In this document: one piece after another, positions 33,495 through 47,500 of the stretch
Numbering within the stretch: the stretch's first letter is position 1
Layout of the letters: each line of letters opens with the position of its first letter
Assembly (NCBI GenBank): GCA_001931875.2
Contig: MSJH02000540.1
Coordinates: forward strand, 23,826 to 87,825
Direction: 5' to 3'
DNA length: 64,000 nucleotides
Source of the DNA: Byssochlamys sp. IMV 00236
Taxonomy: Eukaryota; Ascomycota; Eurotiomycetes; Eurotiales; Thermoascaceae
Program-made: the position numbers and the translations under genes
The notes under the pieces: generated by a model
Seen by the model: the letters and a program-made list of their open reading frames with translations, nothing else
What the model was told of the DNA's origin: nothing
The model's database searches: none

Positions 33495-34957
33495 GAATAA
33501 GTTCCACTGAGGTGGGATGACCATGACATATCTATCAGCTCTAACTATAGTTGGAAAGAGCCGGATTCTGGTTTTTATATTACTGATACATGTACGCAGT
33601 TCCCCGCCTTGTAAGAAATGAGAAGACGGAATATTCAGTACATGCGCGGTGTCAGCTTCAGAACGCCAGTCTATGCTTACACTGATTCTCTCGCGTTATC
33701 ATATTATGCAGATGCTTCGACCAGTAAATATTTACATACCAGAGTGGGGTGCTTCAATAATATATATTCGATGAGGTAACCTCTATGCACGAATACAACA
33801 GCTCAGGGATCTAGTACTCCGGAAGAATCGATCGGGGACATAGGAGATTCCATACTTATTGCGGCTGGATCGTAATATGACCACCAATTGTTTTTACATT
33901 ACGAGTCTGCCATTATCGACTAATCAAAAACGATATCTAGGGGGAAAAAAAGGAATATGATTTCAAAATGCTTCATTTAATGCAAATTTTACGCTGCACA
34001 ATTTACTGATCTTCCCAACTAGGTAGGCGATAATTATCATCTATACTACTAAGGCATAGTGCTCTCGAAGCCACATAGCCAATGCTGCACATGAACTTGG
34101 GGGCCAATATAATAATAATACATGTAGTGACCTCGATTTCCGATGCTTCCTATGCTGATTATTAATAGGGTGTTTTCGGTGAGTTTAGTTATCTGTCAGA
34201 TCTGCGTCTTCTGACTTCTGACCTTATCTAGTACGATGGAAGCCTCTAGGGAAATCTCGGGACCGTACCATAAGTAATTGGAGTTGTAGATATGGGTGAT
34301 TCCATACAGCTGCCAAGAGGATGCCAGCCACGCCGTTCGTTCCCCAGGTATGCTGGAATTAATTAATATCATTTTTACCCCAAGGGGTTGGCAAAAGAAA
34401 GGGATGAAACCCTGGCTGGGCGTGTTACCCCGGGGACTCCGGATTCCCCCAAGCAGCCTTCCTGGAAGGGGGAAGCGGTGAGATCCGGGCGGGAGAGAAC
34501 GAGGCCTGTTTAGTGGGCATCAGGATTCAGCTGTGAACATGAGCATGTCGGGGTTAATCATTAGACTAGTCTATCTAGTCTACGGAGTAGATAGGCTGAG
34601 TCGGCTGGACCCCCGCGTTCAACCAGATCTCTCAGCTGCGAGCCAGGTGAGAATGCGTGATCCCGGGGAGGAGAAGATCATTGCAGCCTCCTTGGCGAGG
34701 ATTCCGAGGTCGATTGGACGCGAATTATGGCGATCTTCAGGACGGGGGATCGCAAGTAGTGATGCTGACAGTCAGATGTTGGAGAACGGCTCGGTCTCTG
34801 TGTTTCTTAAGTTACTCCAAGGTCGGACCCGCATGTGCTCCGCATCCCGTTTACCTCTCGGGTAAATCACTGGCATGTTCGGTCAGAACTGTAAAATTTG
34901 GAGAAGATGGCGGCTGGAAACCCGTCGAAAAAAAAAAAAGGATTCCGGCGCTGGAAC

Positions 34958-34988
<31 letters not shown>

Positions 34989-36052
34989 TTAGGTTACGAG
35001 ATTCGATTGTGAGGTGCAGGCATGTTGCGTTGATGTCAGTGCATTCAGCTATTAATCTTATTATATTATCATTTCCATGTACTGTCAGCTCTGACGGATC
35101 TTTTGTCTTTCTTACCGGCCGAGAGACGACGAGTACTGCTGGTTCCCACGGTCACTCCTAGATAGATACTGTTCGGGATCAGGACACCCGATTCGAGCCT
35201 GCCATGGAGCGCTTGTTTTCCCGACTCGAAGGGATCTTGCGCGTGCTCCGAGATTCGGGGCCCTAGATAACCTTGGCGGGAGTTTTTCGTAGGATGGGTC
35301 CTCACGGGGCGATTAACTAGGAAAAGTGACAATGACTCAACTCTGGTTGCCCTTCTGGAGAACAACGGGTAGATAGATGCAAATCCAGTAGGACTCAGGA
35401 ACTCAGGAGGGACGAGACAAGCGTCCAGTTACAGTATGAGTGTTAGTTACTTGGTATCCGTGAGATGCTACTCAAGTAGGCATAACGAGCAAGATAGTAG
35501 TATCAAATACTGTAACTAACTGCTAACTACCTTAGTTAACTAAGTATCTAACTACTAATAATAATACTAATAACTAAACAACCATCGGGGATACCGGAGC
35601 TTGGCCCGACCCCACGCCCCTGGCCGGGGCGGTGAAGGCCGTCGCTGAGTGTTTTTTTTTTGCTTACTGGGACTCGCGTGGCCTGCGCTGCGAAAGGCGT
35701 TAAGCTTCGCCGATTCCCGCAGGTCCTGGCGCAAAAAAAAACTGCGAGACGGCTATCACACTCTGGTTCTGTTTGGGACAGCTTCATTCAGTTCTATCAT
35801 CGTCTCTGTCTGGCCTGGAGCTGTCATCCTGCGTTCCTGTGTCTCCCGTTGTGTATTATTGCCCTTGCTGTTATCTGTCCGGCCATTGCACGCTATCCGT
35901 TGTTCTGGTCCCTTTGTGTTAGCTTGCTCTGACCCTCAGTCACAAGTCAAGTTGTCCATACGGACACTCTGGGAATAGGACGGGGCTTTGTGTGTGGCAG
36001 GACATCAATCCATCACTGTGATTGATTGCAGTTGTTGCAATTTGGAATTACC
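33495..36052. other. 2.5-kb intergenic region
   Basis: AT-rich and gene-free as far as I can see. Includes an (AAT)n tract at 34958-34986 and A-runs. From about 35.6 kb it becomes the promoter/5' leader of the aspartate/glutamate carrier gene, with poly-T and poly-A runs at 35651-35661 and 35733-35741. Open frames at 34533-34962 are not supported. Confidence 0.45.
34958..34986 (+). repeat. (AAT)n microsatellite
   Basis: About nine to ten uninterrupted AAT units, directly after a 12-A run and a short GC-rich spacer. Confidence 0.85.
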
Positions 36053-38353
36053 ATGTCGAGCGTGACGGAGACTGTCAAGGCGTCACTCCTGGGGACGGCG
36101 GAGGAGCCGCAGCTCACCCAGCAGATCAAGGCCAACTTCCTGAAGCATGCGCGCAAGGATGAACAGACCGGTGAACTGTACATGACTGAGCAGGAGTTTG
36201 TGGAGGCCATTGCACCCAAGGAAGAGGACTATGTAAGTGGCTGCAGTCGTTGCCCTTGGTGTTGCGCAATGGGGTGAGTCATAGGTTGTTGAAAGCTGAC
36301 TCGATTGTTTTCTGTCCACGGCAGCATAAAATCAAGCGCGAGCAGTACAGCATTCTCTTCGCCGTCGCCGATCGACGACAGACGGGCCGGATAAACATCT
36401 CTGACTGGGCCACCTTCGAGAACCTGCTCAGCAAGCCCGATGCCGAGTACGAGGTTGCCTTCCGCCTGTTCGACGTCGAGGGCACCGGTGCGGTCAAGTA
36501 CGAGACCTTCCAGAAACTGTACAATCTCAACAAAGGATCGGATGGCGTCCCCTTCGACTGGAACTCGGAATGGGCGTCGCTCTATGTCGGCAGGAAGAAG
36601 ACCCGTCATGACATGACATACCCCCAGTTCGCACAGATGCTGCGTGGACTGCAGGGCGAGCGTATCCGCCAGGCCTTCCATTACTTCGACAAGGACGGTG
36701 ATGGCTACATTGAGCCGGAAGATTTCCAGCGCATCATCCTGAGCACCGCCAGGCACAAGCTCTCCGACTACTTGCTGGAGCACCTCCCCACGCTCTGCAA
36801 CATCTCTGCCGGCAGCAAGATCTCCTACGCCAACGTGCGCGCGTTCCAGAATGTCATCCGTGAGATGGATCTCATTGATCTCATTCTGCGCGAGGCGACG
36901 CGCAAAAGTGATGATGGCAAGATCACGCGGGCTGATTTCCTGAACGAGGCGGCCCGCATCACCCGCTTTTCTTTCTTTACACCTATGGAGGCCGATATTC
37001 TGTTCCATTTCGCTGGTCTGGATGCACCCACGGGGAGACTCTCTCTCAAGGATTTCGCCAAGGTAATCGATGCGTCCTGGCACACCCCGCTGGCCCTGGG
37101 TGAACGAGCTGTCGCCTCGACCGCTGGCAAAGCGGTCGAAAAGACGAAATCCGTCCTCCACAATGTCCTGGAGTCGGTCCACCACTTTGCGCTCGGTAGC
37201 ATTGCTGGAGCCTTTGGTGCTTTCATGGTCTACCCCATTGACCTGGTGAAAACAAGAATGCAGAACCAACGTAGCACCCGTGTCGGTGAGAGGTTGTACA
37301 ACAATTCCATCGACTGCGCGAGGAAGGTCATTCGCAATGAGGGCTTCTTGGGTCTCTACTCGGGTGTCTTGCCCCAGCTGATCGGTGTCGCTCCCGAGAA
37401 GGCCATCAAACTGACTGTTAACGACCTGGTCCGCGGCCACTTCACCGACAAGCAAACAGGAAAGATTTGGTACCCCTGGGAGATTTTGGCGGGTGGTACG
37501 GCCGGAGCTTGTCAAGTGGTAAGTCGAGTTAACGATCGCCTTGAGTCGACGAGACTAATCTAATCTAATCCACCAGATCTTCACCAACCCTCTGGAAATC
37601 GTGAAGATCCGTCTGCAAGTGCAGGGCGAGATCGCCAAGAATGTCGAAGGTGCTCCTCGTCGATCAGCGATGTGGATCGTGAAGAACCTTGGTTTGGTAG
37701 GTCTGTACAAGGGTGCCAGTGCTTGTCTGCTTCGCGATGGTGGGTTCAATCTTTCATACATCTAAAGAAGCGTATGGAACTGACCCGGTTTAGTTCCTTT
37801 CTCCGCCATCTATTTCCCCACCTATTCCCACCTCAAGTCCGACTTTTTCGGAGAGTCGCAGACCAAGAAGCTTGGCGTTGTGCAGCTCCTGACCGCCGGT
37901 GCCATTGCGGGTATGCCTGCAGCTTACCTGACAACCCCGTGCGATGTTATCAAGACTCGTCTGCAAGTCGAGGCCCGCAAGGGAGAGACCGGATACACGT
38001 CTCTGCGTCACTGCGCGACGACCGTTTGGAAGGAGGAGGGCTTCCGGGCTTTCTTCAAGGGAGGACCAGCTCGTATTCTCCGTTCCTCTCCTCAGTTCGG
38101 TTTCACCCTTGCAGCGTATGAAGTCCTCCAGAATGTGCTGCCTATGCCCGGATCTGAGGCTGCGATGACCTCTATTACGCCCACCGGTAGTGTCGAACCC
38201 GGCGTCGGCCTGCAGGTTGCCAAGGCCCCTCTTCCGTACCTGAGATGTCGCAACGCTCTGAAGCTCATCCTCGACCTCGATGAGAACTTTGGTCGCGTGA
38301 AGGTCCCAGAGGGCGAGAAGTGGCCCAAGTTCCTCTCGACTCCGAAGCAATGA
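36053..38353 (+). CDS. agc1: calcium-binding mitochondrial aspartate/glutamate carrier (aralar/citrin type)
   Basis: Four exons (36053..36232, 36325..37518, 37577..37739, 37794..38353) give 698 aa, matching aralar/citrin length. The N-terminal half contains EF-hand repeats; the best loop is [12 protein letters not shown] at residues 182-193, and others are degenerate. The C-terminal half is a three-repeat mitochondrial carrier, with PxDxxK-type signatures [22 protein letters not shown] and [11 protein letters not shown]. The family exchanges mitochondrial aspartate for cytosolic glutamate plus a proton in the inner membrane, feeding the malate-aspartate shuttle, with Ca2+ sensed on the intermembrane side. 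The start at 36053 has no in-frame ATG upstream. A 428-aa antisense open frame over exon 2 is a codon-bias shadow. Confidence 0.95.
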
Positions 38354-39118
38354 ACAATTCATGGGATTATAAAAAAAAGTGACGATTTAAGGCTTTCCGT
38401 GCAAGGTGATTTCCTCTGTATCTCTTTCTTTTTTTCTCTCTCTGGGAATCGGGTCAGACTAGAGCGTTAGACTTAGATCTCCAAATTTGGGTGTTTCCCA
38501 AATGAGCAAACAGCAGACGACACCGTTGATGACAGTACAGCGGGTAGTCGAGAAGGGATCGTTGCATGGTCATTACTACATGTGTACTCCTAGGGGTTTC
38601 TGTTCTTTTTTTTCTCCGGTGTACATGCGCCCCTCGCCTTGTGGCAGTATGCAGTTGCGTTGCATTTGTGTTGTTATTCTTCTTTGCTTCTTTCAATGTT
38701 TTCCTAGCGAGTTCCCATCCGGTTCGGTCATGCATGTAACTACGCTCTGTTATGGTGCAGCGCCTCATTCGTCTGTGTTTCTTTTTTTTAAGCCCAATAT
38801 TCAATGAACGGAAACAGGTTTCGTCTCAATCACGTTTTCTCTCTGGTTTCTTCGGCTATATCCTTATCTCCTGTCTAGACGGTTTCATTTGTTCTAGACG
38901 ATCAACTCTACAAATAGAATTTGCTAGATTAGAGCAGTACACTGTCTGTATATGTATGTACGTCTGGTAGAAAAAGTATAGTTAACTATATATATGTATA
39001 TATAAGATCCTAAAAAGATCTATAACCACAATACTCCACACCACTTACAAAGTTTAGAATTAAAGCAACCCAGCGAATTCCCCAATCAATTAAGATTCTC
39101 TATAGAGAAGTATAATAT

Positions 39119-39120
<2 letters not shown>

Positions 39121-39161
<41 letters not shown>
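39121..39161 (+). repeat. (CAT)n microsatellite
   Basis: Thirteen or more perfect CAT units in non-coding DNA downstream of the carrier gene. Confidence 0.9.
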
Positions 39162-39162
<1 letters not shown>

Positions 39163-39496
39163 AATAGAAACATACTACTATGTATTATCATTCAATATAT
39201 TCATGAAAACGTCCCCGTCTTAAATAAAACTCGGAGCGAAATACTCAAAATCGACAACGGGGCATCTCCGGAATCCGGACTAAGGGAAGATTTCTACTTC
39301 AATTTCATTCATTTATTCATTGGTAATTACTGTATTACTTATTCTAGATAGATAGATAAATAGATAGTATATTATTATTATTAGTTACCTAGTTACCTAG
39401 GTACTGTACTAAGTTACTGTCTCGGATATCTCGTATCTAGTCTATCTGGATTCTAGACTAACTTACTCTCAGACTTCAGTAGACAGGACGAAGTAT

Positions 39497-39522
39497 GGGT
39501 CTGGGTCTGGGTCTGGGTCTGG
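39497..39522 (+). repeat. (GGGTCT)n short tandem repeat
   Basis: About four tandem copies of the hexamer GGGTCT. Not the TTAGGG telomere unit. Confidence 0.8.
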
Positions 39523-40470
39523 TTAAAGTGTCTTGGTAAAATGGCGGTCTGGAATTATTGTACTGTGATTGAGTGATGATTCTTAGATAGATAGATATCT
39601 ACATGTAATAGTTTCGTTTCGGCTGGGATTAGTCTCTGAGAGTTAGTATTATTGGATGAGAGTGATGAAGGAAAGGAATAGACTGAAGGAAGCCGAGATA
39701 AATCCGATATGTAGATAGTGGAGATGAGTATGGATGTTGCTTTGTGGAGTTGCTCTAGGTAGCTTTTGTTTTTGTTTTTTGATACTGAAACTAGGATTAA
39801 CGCTATTTCGTTCTCCACATTTGAGATAGAGTGTATAGGACTATATGAGCTATGTACTATGTATTTAATAATATGTATGTACAATGCTAAAAGTTTCGCG
39901 AGCCAATAGCTCGAGTCCAGTTGATGTGATTAGTGGGAGTTTGGGTATCAAGTTGCGCATGAGGTAGTCTCATCAAGCCGTTTGTCCGCAGTAGGGCGAC
40001 TTTAGCGGATCTGCCCGGAACGGGAATTTTCTTTTCTTCAACGTTCCCTTGTGGTTCTGGAAGACTGTACTCCGTATCTATATCATCTCCGCGCGTCCCT
40101 ATCATGGCCATGGCCAATCTGAGAGCTGGTTATGAGTCGGTGTACCGGCCATAACTGGTGGGGCTTCTTTTTCTCCGAGAACTCAAGGTTGCGGACTGGC
40201 ACTGTTTATCTGACCTCTCCTGCACTTATGTCTTCTCCTTGAAGCCAGAATATTTTGCGGATGAAACCACCTCACGAGAATCCTGTTCTTATCGAGAGAT
40301 TGATCATCCCGGAAAAAGCTGGCTGTGTCCATCTCCTCTCCCCTTGGCAAAGTCATCATAGGGAAAGGCCGACGGAGAGTGATCCGGATTCACCGGTCGA
40401 GCTATCTATCAATGGTATGAGAAGCAGACCTTCTTACGACCGCAATGGAATAAATAAAATATGTCGGCGC

Positions 40471-41234
40471 TTAGAAGAACACGGGCTTTCGGGGCTGATT
40501 CTTGTCTTTCTTGTCGTCTGCCTCTTCGACCTTGTTCTCCTGTCCCTTTTCGGGTGAATTTGTGCGGAAGAAGAATGATCTTATGCCTCCCTTTGCAGGC
40601 TGTTCAGCGGGCTGTTCTTGTACGGCAGGTTGAGTCTGCACCGGCGCTTGGGCGTCTTTTTCGGACTTCTTTTGGTGCCACAGGGAATCTTCCGCCTCGA
40701 TTTCACGTAGAACTAGCAACAAAAAAAATTAGGAGCATTAGCACATGGTATACACAACCTAAGCAGAAGAGACCAACCTTCATCCCATTCCCTCTCCTTG
40801 TGCGCATCCCCGGTTCCTAGCAGTCTTTCCACGTCCACCTTCTCCCCGTTTTTAATTTTCTCAATGACCTCTTTCAAAAGTTTTATTTTCGCATCTGCAC
40901 TTCTAGTATATGCCTCGTAGTCCTTCTTCAGAAGCAGTAATCGGATAGCTTGCGAGCCGATGAGAATGAATATGACAATAAAAAACGTTGCTGGATTCCA
41001 TTCCCGCGATTCGATAGATTTCTTTTTCTGATGACCAAGTGTCTCGGGATCTCGCAGGAACTTTGGCATAATCGCTTTCCATGTTGATGCTTGTGCTATT
41101 CTCGGTAAGGATTCGGAGGAATGTAGACGGACATGTTGCGAAACTGTAAGAAAAGCGGCGCGATTGCGGAGAACGCTGGAGTGCTGGGCGGAATTTCTGG
41201 CGAGCAGCCTAACAGGAATTCTGAGTGTAGCCAT
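40471..41234 (-). CDS. mitochondrial inner-membrane protein, fungal DUF5321-like, function unknown
   Basis: Two exons (41234..40778 and 40712..40471) give 232 aa. The N-terminus MATLRIPVRLLARNSAQHSS is basic and Ser-rich, as in a mitochondrial presequence. A conserved-looking block PKFLRDPETLGHQKKK precedes one hydrophobic segment (ATFFIVIFILIGSQAIRLLLL, about residues 78-98). Behind it is a charged helix (EAYTRSADAKIKLLKEVIEKIK), then EWDEVLREIEAEDSLW and a Gln/Pro/Lys-rich tail. Topology suggests one membrane pass with the helical part in a soluble compartment. I believe this is the uncharacterised fungal family DUF5321, which needs a profile search to confirm. It is divergent from separase, with only 314 bp between the start codons. 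Confidence 0.78.
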
Positions 41235-41548
41235 TGTGAGGGATTCGATAAATGATCGACCAGATCTATGCCGTCGCGCGTGGAACTGGCCTCGAAAAAA
41301 AAAAGACGTATGGTACTCTATGGTAGTAGTGGTGTTCGTCAAGAGAGAGAGAGAATCGGAGAATCGGAGCTGGAGATCCGATGTGCCTGGATCGCTCGTT
41401 TTGGCATAGTGCGGAGGCCTGTTGCTGCGACAACGCAGTTTATGTCAGCCTCCTTCGACTACGGAGGTCCATGATGAGATATGTTCGATACTAACACGCT
41501 CGGTGTGATGGCAGTCAGTGCCATATTCTTATATCCTTCTATACGCCC
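41235..41548. promoter_or_regulatory. short divergent promoter of mitochondrial protein gene and separase
   Basis: 314 bp between the two start codons. Contains a poly-A run (41296-41305) and an AGAGAGAGAGA stretch near 41342-41352. No gene. Confidence 0.5.
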
Positions 41549-44500
41549 ATGGCGGTAACAGTACTAATGCCGGGCTCCCTCGTGGAGTCCGTGAAACAGG
41601 ATATTAAGTCACTAGCATCGTGCACAAATTCCACCGTTTCCTCTCTCCAAACACTCCTCCGACCCTCCTCCAATACGGATGCAGAGAAGGCCACCAACAG
41701 CCAGAAGAGAGAGACGAGGACGACAAGGGCCACTACAGCATCAAGAAACTCGAGATCGACCCGGACTGCGAAGTCCAAGACAGCTACCAAAGTCGCCGTG
41801 TTCCAAGCGCCTACCGATATCCAAGACGAAGCGCGTCTCTCACGCCAAGAGAAACTGATACTGGCGACTGAGGTCTTCAATGTTGCTTCCAAGACACTCT
41901 CGGATGCGTTGAAGGCTTATACTTCTAGACGCCAAGTTGCGAACACGCCAGATCAACTTCAACGAACCCCAAACACCAAGACACCTCTGCGCCCAAGCTC
42001 GCCAAACCGAATCGTGACATCGCCCACCAAATCAAAGCCAGGCCATGTGCGGCGGACAAGTACATTCATGGTGGGCGATGGAGTGCTCGCCATGGCTGAG
42101 TGTGCGCGATTGTCATTGTCGTGTCTACGGACATTGAGAAGCGAACAGGGTGACCAAACTGGTGACTTCCCCAATATGCAACTCGAACAAGGAGCCTGCA
42201 TACTTGCCGGGAGGCTTCTCTCACTGGACCTCAATGAACTCGCGTACAAAGAATTGAGAGGACTCAAGCGCCGGATACAACAGCATCTCGATAATGTCGC
42301 AGATTCTACCAGCCGTACGAAGAAAGCCAGCGCTGCGAGCAATCCTAACGATGACGCCTCCAAAGAGACAATGGCAGACCTTTTAGCCTTCAGGAATACT
42401 AGAGCTGCTGGTTGTCCACTGAGCCTCCTAGTGTCATTCCAAGCGAACGCTCTGAGGTTGATTGTATCCGAGAGACGGCCCTCGGTCATTCAAAAGCTTT
42501 ACCCAACGCTCTTGCTGTCCAACCCTAGCAGCCCGGCCAGAGTAATCACCGACGCGCTCAAAGCCGGAGCCTTGACGAAGGATAAGGCAGCCTTGCAGTT
42601 ACAGTCACTGTCATACAACCTTTCTTGTCTTTGTCCGTCGAGTCAGAAATACGGCGATCAACCCTCACCGGTCTCGAAGTCACAAATTAAGCCAGCCCTG
42701 TCGCTTAACATACAGCTGCTCGCACTTGAAGTTCGGACGATGTGGTGGAAGGTCTCTGGCCACGTTTGTGAACCTAACAAAGAACTCTGGGATCCTCTGG
42801 CACGCTCGCTAGGGACATTTGCCCAGAATGAGCATACGATTGACAACGTGGAATTCTCTGCGATATACCAAACGGTGCTCAGGCTGCAGTCTGCCGTGGG
42901 GGAAGATGGGCGGAATCTGTCAATCGCATCCAAGGATCCACATACGATACGGAGGATCAATATGGTTCTAGGACAATTGGCACAAGAAGCAGGATGTACC
43001 GACGATGCTCTCGCGATATACAAGGACATCTTGGGCCTGCCTGCTCTTGAGCAGTCTGTCATCATCGGAATTATTCGCTGCAGAATCGCCTGTATTGATA
43101 TTCAAATGATGAGGTCGGCAGGTTCACCAGCTACGGTTTCACAGTCGCTCTCCGAAGCAGCAGCGACTTTGGGATCCCTGCTGAAAGGCACCAACACTGA
43201 TATGGAGCAACTGCTCATTGAGTCAGCTAAACTCAAAAAGCTAGCAATGGGCGTTCTCGCAAACACGGTTTCCAGGAACAGCAGTACAGACAGCGCGACT
43301 GACGGACTGAAAGGCCGAGTGATCGAATATCTTCAAGGGTTTGTCAGATTTCTGAGGCGCTACATTGGACGACAACCAGCAGAGGACAGCGAAGAAAAAG
43401 AGATCGAGCAATTTCAGCATAAGCTTGCAGTATCGAAGAACATCATTCTCGCCGCTATCGATTCGGCTGCTGCTGTTGGAAAGCTGGTAGTGATGTGTGA
43501 GACAACGGCTTGGGAAGGTGCTCTGCCAATGTTTTCCGACTGCCAACGTCTCCTTGGACTTCTTGGACCGGAAAATCAGGCCGAGGAAGAGCCCTTTGCG
43601 GACGATAATAGAGGCATTGCTTTTGTCAAACTCTCCAATGTCTTTTGGTCGCGGTATTTAAAGGAAAGAGAATCAGGAAAGGGTTACAAGCAACTGATTC
43701 CACTTCTGAGGCAATCAACAAGCTTGCTCCTCAATTGCTCTCCTGCCGAGAGGAGTACTGGCTTTGCTGCTCTGAAATTCGAGAGACTTGCTCATCTTTA
43801 CGCCGAAGGAAACATAGGATCAGAATCGGTCAAGGCATTCCATCAATCCATACATGAGCATATTGGCTCGGATATCTTTCCAGACCTCATGTCCACGGTT
43901 GGTAGAAAGCCTGCTCATCGTGTTTTCCAAGATCCAAGAAGTGAAGGATTTGTCCTCGGCCGTGTGTTGAATGGACACCTCAGAGTTCAGCTGCGGCGCA
44001 GAAAGAATAACAATTCAGTCATATTCGACGACGACACTCTGGAGTCCGAAGAGCGAGGGTTTCTCCTTGAATGGCAGATGGGCCTTCTTATGGACAGCCA
44101 TGCTCATTCTTCGAGCGTCGAAAGCCTCCGTTTAACTCTCAATTCTCTTGTCTCTACACTTCTTTCCCTGTATACCCCCGACAGTTATCCTATACACCGG
44201 TTACGCATTATCATGTACACTCTACGTTTCTTACTTCAGCACCCTGGGTCGTTAGACATACCTGTCACTGAGGCACTCATATCCGAAGGCACAACAATTG
44301 TGACGGAGGGAAGGAGTCGTTTTGACGACCCCGTGCTGGCTGGGCTTGAAGATCATTTGAAGTCATGTCTACGGTTGATTTTGGGATTTCATAATGGAGA
44401 TCTCGGCCGCGAAGAACTTGACGCAGTGGTCCAGTCTTGGATCCAGGTGGCTCGAACTTGCCATGAATGGGAGTCAGTCGAAACTCGCGTGGGTGATCCG

Positions 44501-47500
44501 GAATATTGGATTTTGCAGATGAAAGCAGTTCTCGATTATCTCGAAATTCGTGGAATGTGGAAACTTCAACTGTCGGTCTATGAGTTACTTCTCCATATCC
44601 TGCAGCTCCAGGTTGTTAAAGACATCTCCGAAATCGTTCTAGTCCAGTCTCGATCAGCGTTGCAATATTGTCGACTTGGGAATTGCACCAGAGCTGACAC
44701 ACTGCTCGCTCAAGCCAATCAATATATCGAGACTAACCGGGTCTCTTCATTTGCAGCAATGTCTAACCACCTGGTCAACGTGGAGTATCTGCTCGAGACC
44801 GGCAGCCTGGAGAAAGCAGCTAGCACCTTGTCGGCGGCGCGAACATTCTGCCAGAATAGTCGGGTGAAGGGAGAGATTGACAGCAGCACCGGCCAGCAAA
44901 AGATGGCATGGGAAAGAATCATTGCAGATGCAGCTCTTATCCATTCGAAGTTCTTTTACGCACAGGGGTCAATGGCTAATGCCATCTTCTTCGCTAAGCT
45001 TTCAGTACGTCTGAACTGCAGACTGTGGGCTAAACTGGAGAAGATGTCGCAGAAGAAAGAAGGGACACCGGAGCGTGACAGCCGCGATTCTGAAGTAGAC
45101 ATTGTCGCGGAAGGAATGGCTACTCTCAACATAAAGGACTGTTCCTCATCAAAGAACTACTCCGAGGGATCGCCTTTTTGGCCGCATATCGCTTCGCACC
45201 ATTCCAGCCTTATGAATCTTGTCCATCTCTCCTCTCACAGTGGACTTCTCCAAGACGCCATATACTACGCAGAGCAAGCGGTGAAAGTAAACAAAACACT
45301 CAATGCCAAGGTCCGCCTCATTGCCTGCCAAGCTCAACTTGGTTATGACTGGATCCGTGGTGGCCACATATCAGAAGGCCAGGATCTCCTGAAAGGTGCA
45401 GTGGAAATGTCGCAAGAGCTCGATAACAGTATTGAAATTGTTTCATTGCGAGTCAGCCTTGCTTCTCTTTATCAAGCCAAAGGGCTGCATGATCAGCAGT
45501 CTCGTGCTCTCTCCGAAGCGGAACGCGCCGTCCTTGATCTTTGTCGACCAGAATCGATGATGCCCCTCGACTTATCCTCACCAGATCTTGGTATCGAAGA
45601 CAAGATGGAAAAACTAGAAATCCAAAAGCCAACCAGGAAACCCCGGAGGGCAGCAGCAACAACGACTCAGCGGACGCGGAAAGCAAAGACGGTGACCAGT
45701 GAATCAGCATTGAACAAAGCATCTCCGGCTACAGTGCAGTCAATCACCTTGTCGAGATTTAGAGGCGATATTCTGCGACAACAAGCATCTTGTTCCTTTG
45801 CAGGACATGATTTCGACAAAGCTCTCTCCCTACTAAAGGATGCGTGGCAGTTTGCCATGTCTAGGGCGGGCCAGATCTCCACCCAGATAGACGAAAGCGA
45901 GCACCTTCTGGCTGATACGATCAGACGTTTCTCGACGCATGCCGTATATTGTGTGCTCCCGGAGTCTACGCTTTCTCTGCCATCTGTGCAATCTCCAGCA
46001 AGAGAGCTTGAAGATCTTGCTTCCCCTGAAAATGCCTCAGTCGCAAAGAAAGCGCCAGCTGTGCGTAAAACGAGAGGAACTTCTACTAAAGGGACACGAT
46101 CACGTACTACCAAGAAAGAAGAAGATTTCGCTACCATGCTGTCAAGAGCGACTACCCCCCTCGGTGACATCTTCAAAGCTGCTATCACATGTGGTTCCAC
46201 AGCAGATGCACATGCTGCTTCCCGTCTGATGAGCCGGATGTCGCTGCTATCGAATGCTACTGCTTCTGGGGCTCTAGGGACAGGCCTCGTGTCTCCAGCC
46301 AATGTTACCGGTAAGTCTTGTCTTAGATATCAATGTAACTGTCTGACATAATATAGAAATCGGTCGTATTGGTGCCTTTGAGCGCGCCCAGCTTTCAATT
46401 GAGATCGATAAGAAGCTTCCGAGCTTCTCTGATCCGTTGAGCTGGCCAACCGCCCCTACCTGGACAAGAGAGATTCAAAGTTATTCCTCTGATTTCACCT
46501 CGGAGTATATTGACATCCTTCCGGACAATTGGAACGTCATATCGTTGTCACTTAGTGCAGACCGGACGGATATTGTTATCTCGAAAATGCTCAAGGGTCG
46601 TACGCCTTTCCTCCTCCGTCTGCCCTTGAAACGAGGAGATTCCGAGGAAGAAGAGGAAGAAGATGAGTTTACCTTCGATGAAGGTAAGAGGGAGCTGCAG
46701 GACATTATTAAGCTCGCCAATATCAGCGCACATGATGCCCGCACGCGAACGGATAGACAGTCCAGAAAGGAGTGGTGGGAAAATAGGGAGGCACTTGATC
46801 GACGTCTAGAGACACTCCTTTCTAACATTGAAAATATTTGGTTGGGAGGATTCCGTGGTGTCTTCTCTCCTGCTACCAGCAATGTTGACCTCCTATCCCG
46901 GTTCGGCGAGTCTTTTCAAAACGTCCTCGACAAGCATCTCCCTTCGAGAAGGAAGGGTGGCAAAGCACGGGAAGCAAAACTCACGCTTCACTCAAGTGTC
47001 TTGGAATTGTTCACCGGAATTCAGGACCTGGAAAGCCGTGAGGATCCTGAAGATCTGCTGATGGACCTCCTATATTTTGTGGTGGACATTCTGCAGTTCC
47101 ATGGAGAACGCAATGCCTATGATGAGATCGATTTTGATATGATGGTGGTGGATACCCTTGATGCGCTGCGGAGCTACCACGAGAGCGTGGGAAATGAGGG
47201 GCATGGTGAACCAGCCCATACCATTTTGGTTCTTGACAAAGCCCTTCATTCTTTCCCATGGGAATCACTCCCGTGTCTTCAAGGGCTCCCTGTTTCCCGC
47301 ATGCCATCCTTGCAATGTATTCGCGACAGGATCATGGACTTTCGACAACACGCGGAAGATATCTCCCAAGGATTGCACATAAATCGCAGCAGCGGAACCT
47401 ACATCCTCAATCCAGGCGGTGACCTTAAGGCGACACAGGGCACCTTTGAAGAAGATCTATCTTCTATGAAAGGTTGGACGAGCATTGTCAACCGGGAGCC

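Larger units (their letters stand above)
38354..40470. other. 2.1-kb intergenic region with simple repeats
   Basis: AT-rich. Contains a (CAT)n tract at 39121-39161, short ATAG/GATA-rich runs near 39350-39380, and a (GGGTCT)n tract at 39497-39522. The frame 39887-40117 (-) is open but not recognised. The right end is the 3' flank of the mitochondrial protein gene. Confidence 0.45.

Noticed and set aside
36229..37515. 428-aa open frame antisense to the aspartate/glutamate carrier
   Set aside because: It lies wholly over a well-conserved coding exon on the other strand. GC-biased third positions produce long antisense frames, and no domain is visible.
39887..40117. Possible small gene (76 aa, minus strand)
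   Set aside because: No conserved motif recognised, and a nearby upstream ATG is in another frame. Too little evidence to call.
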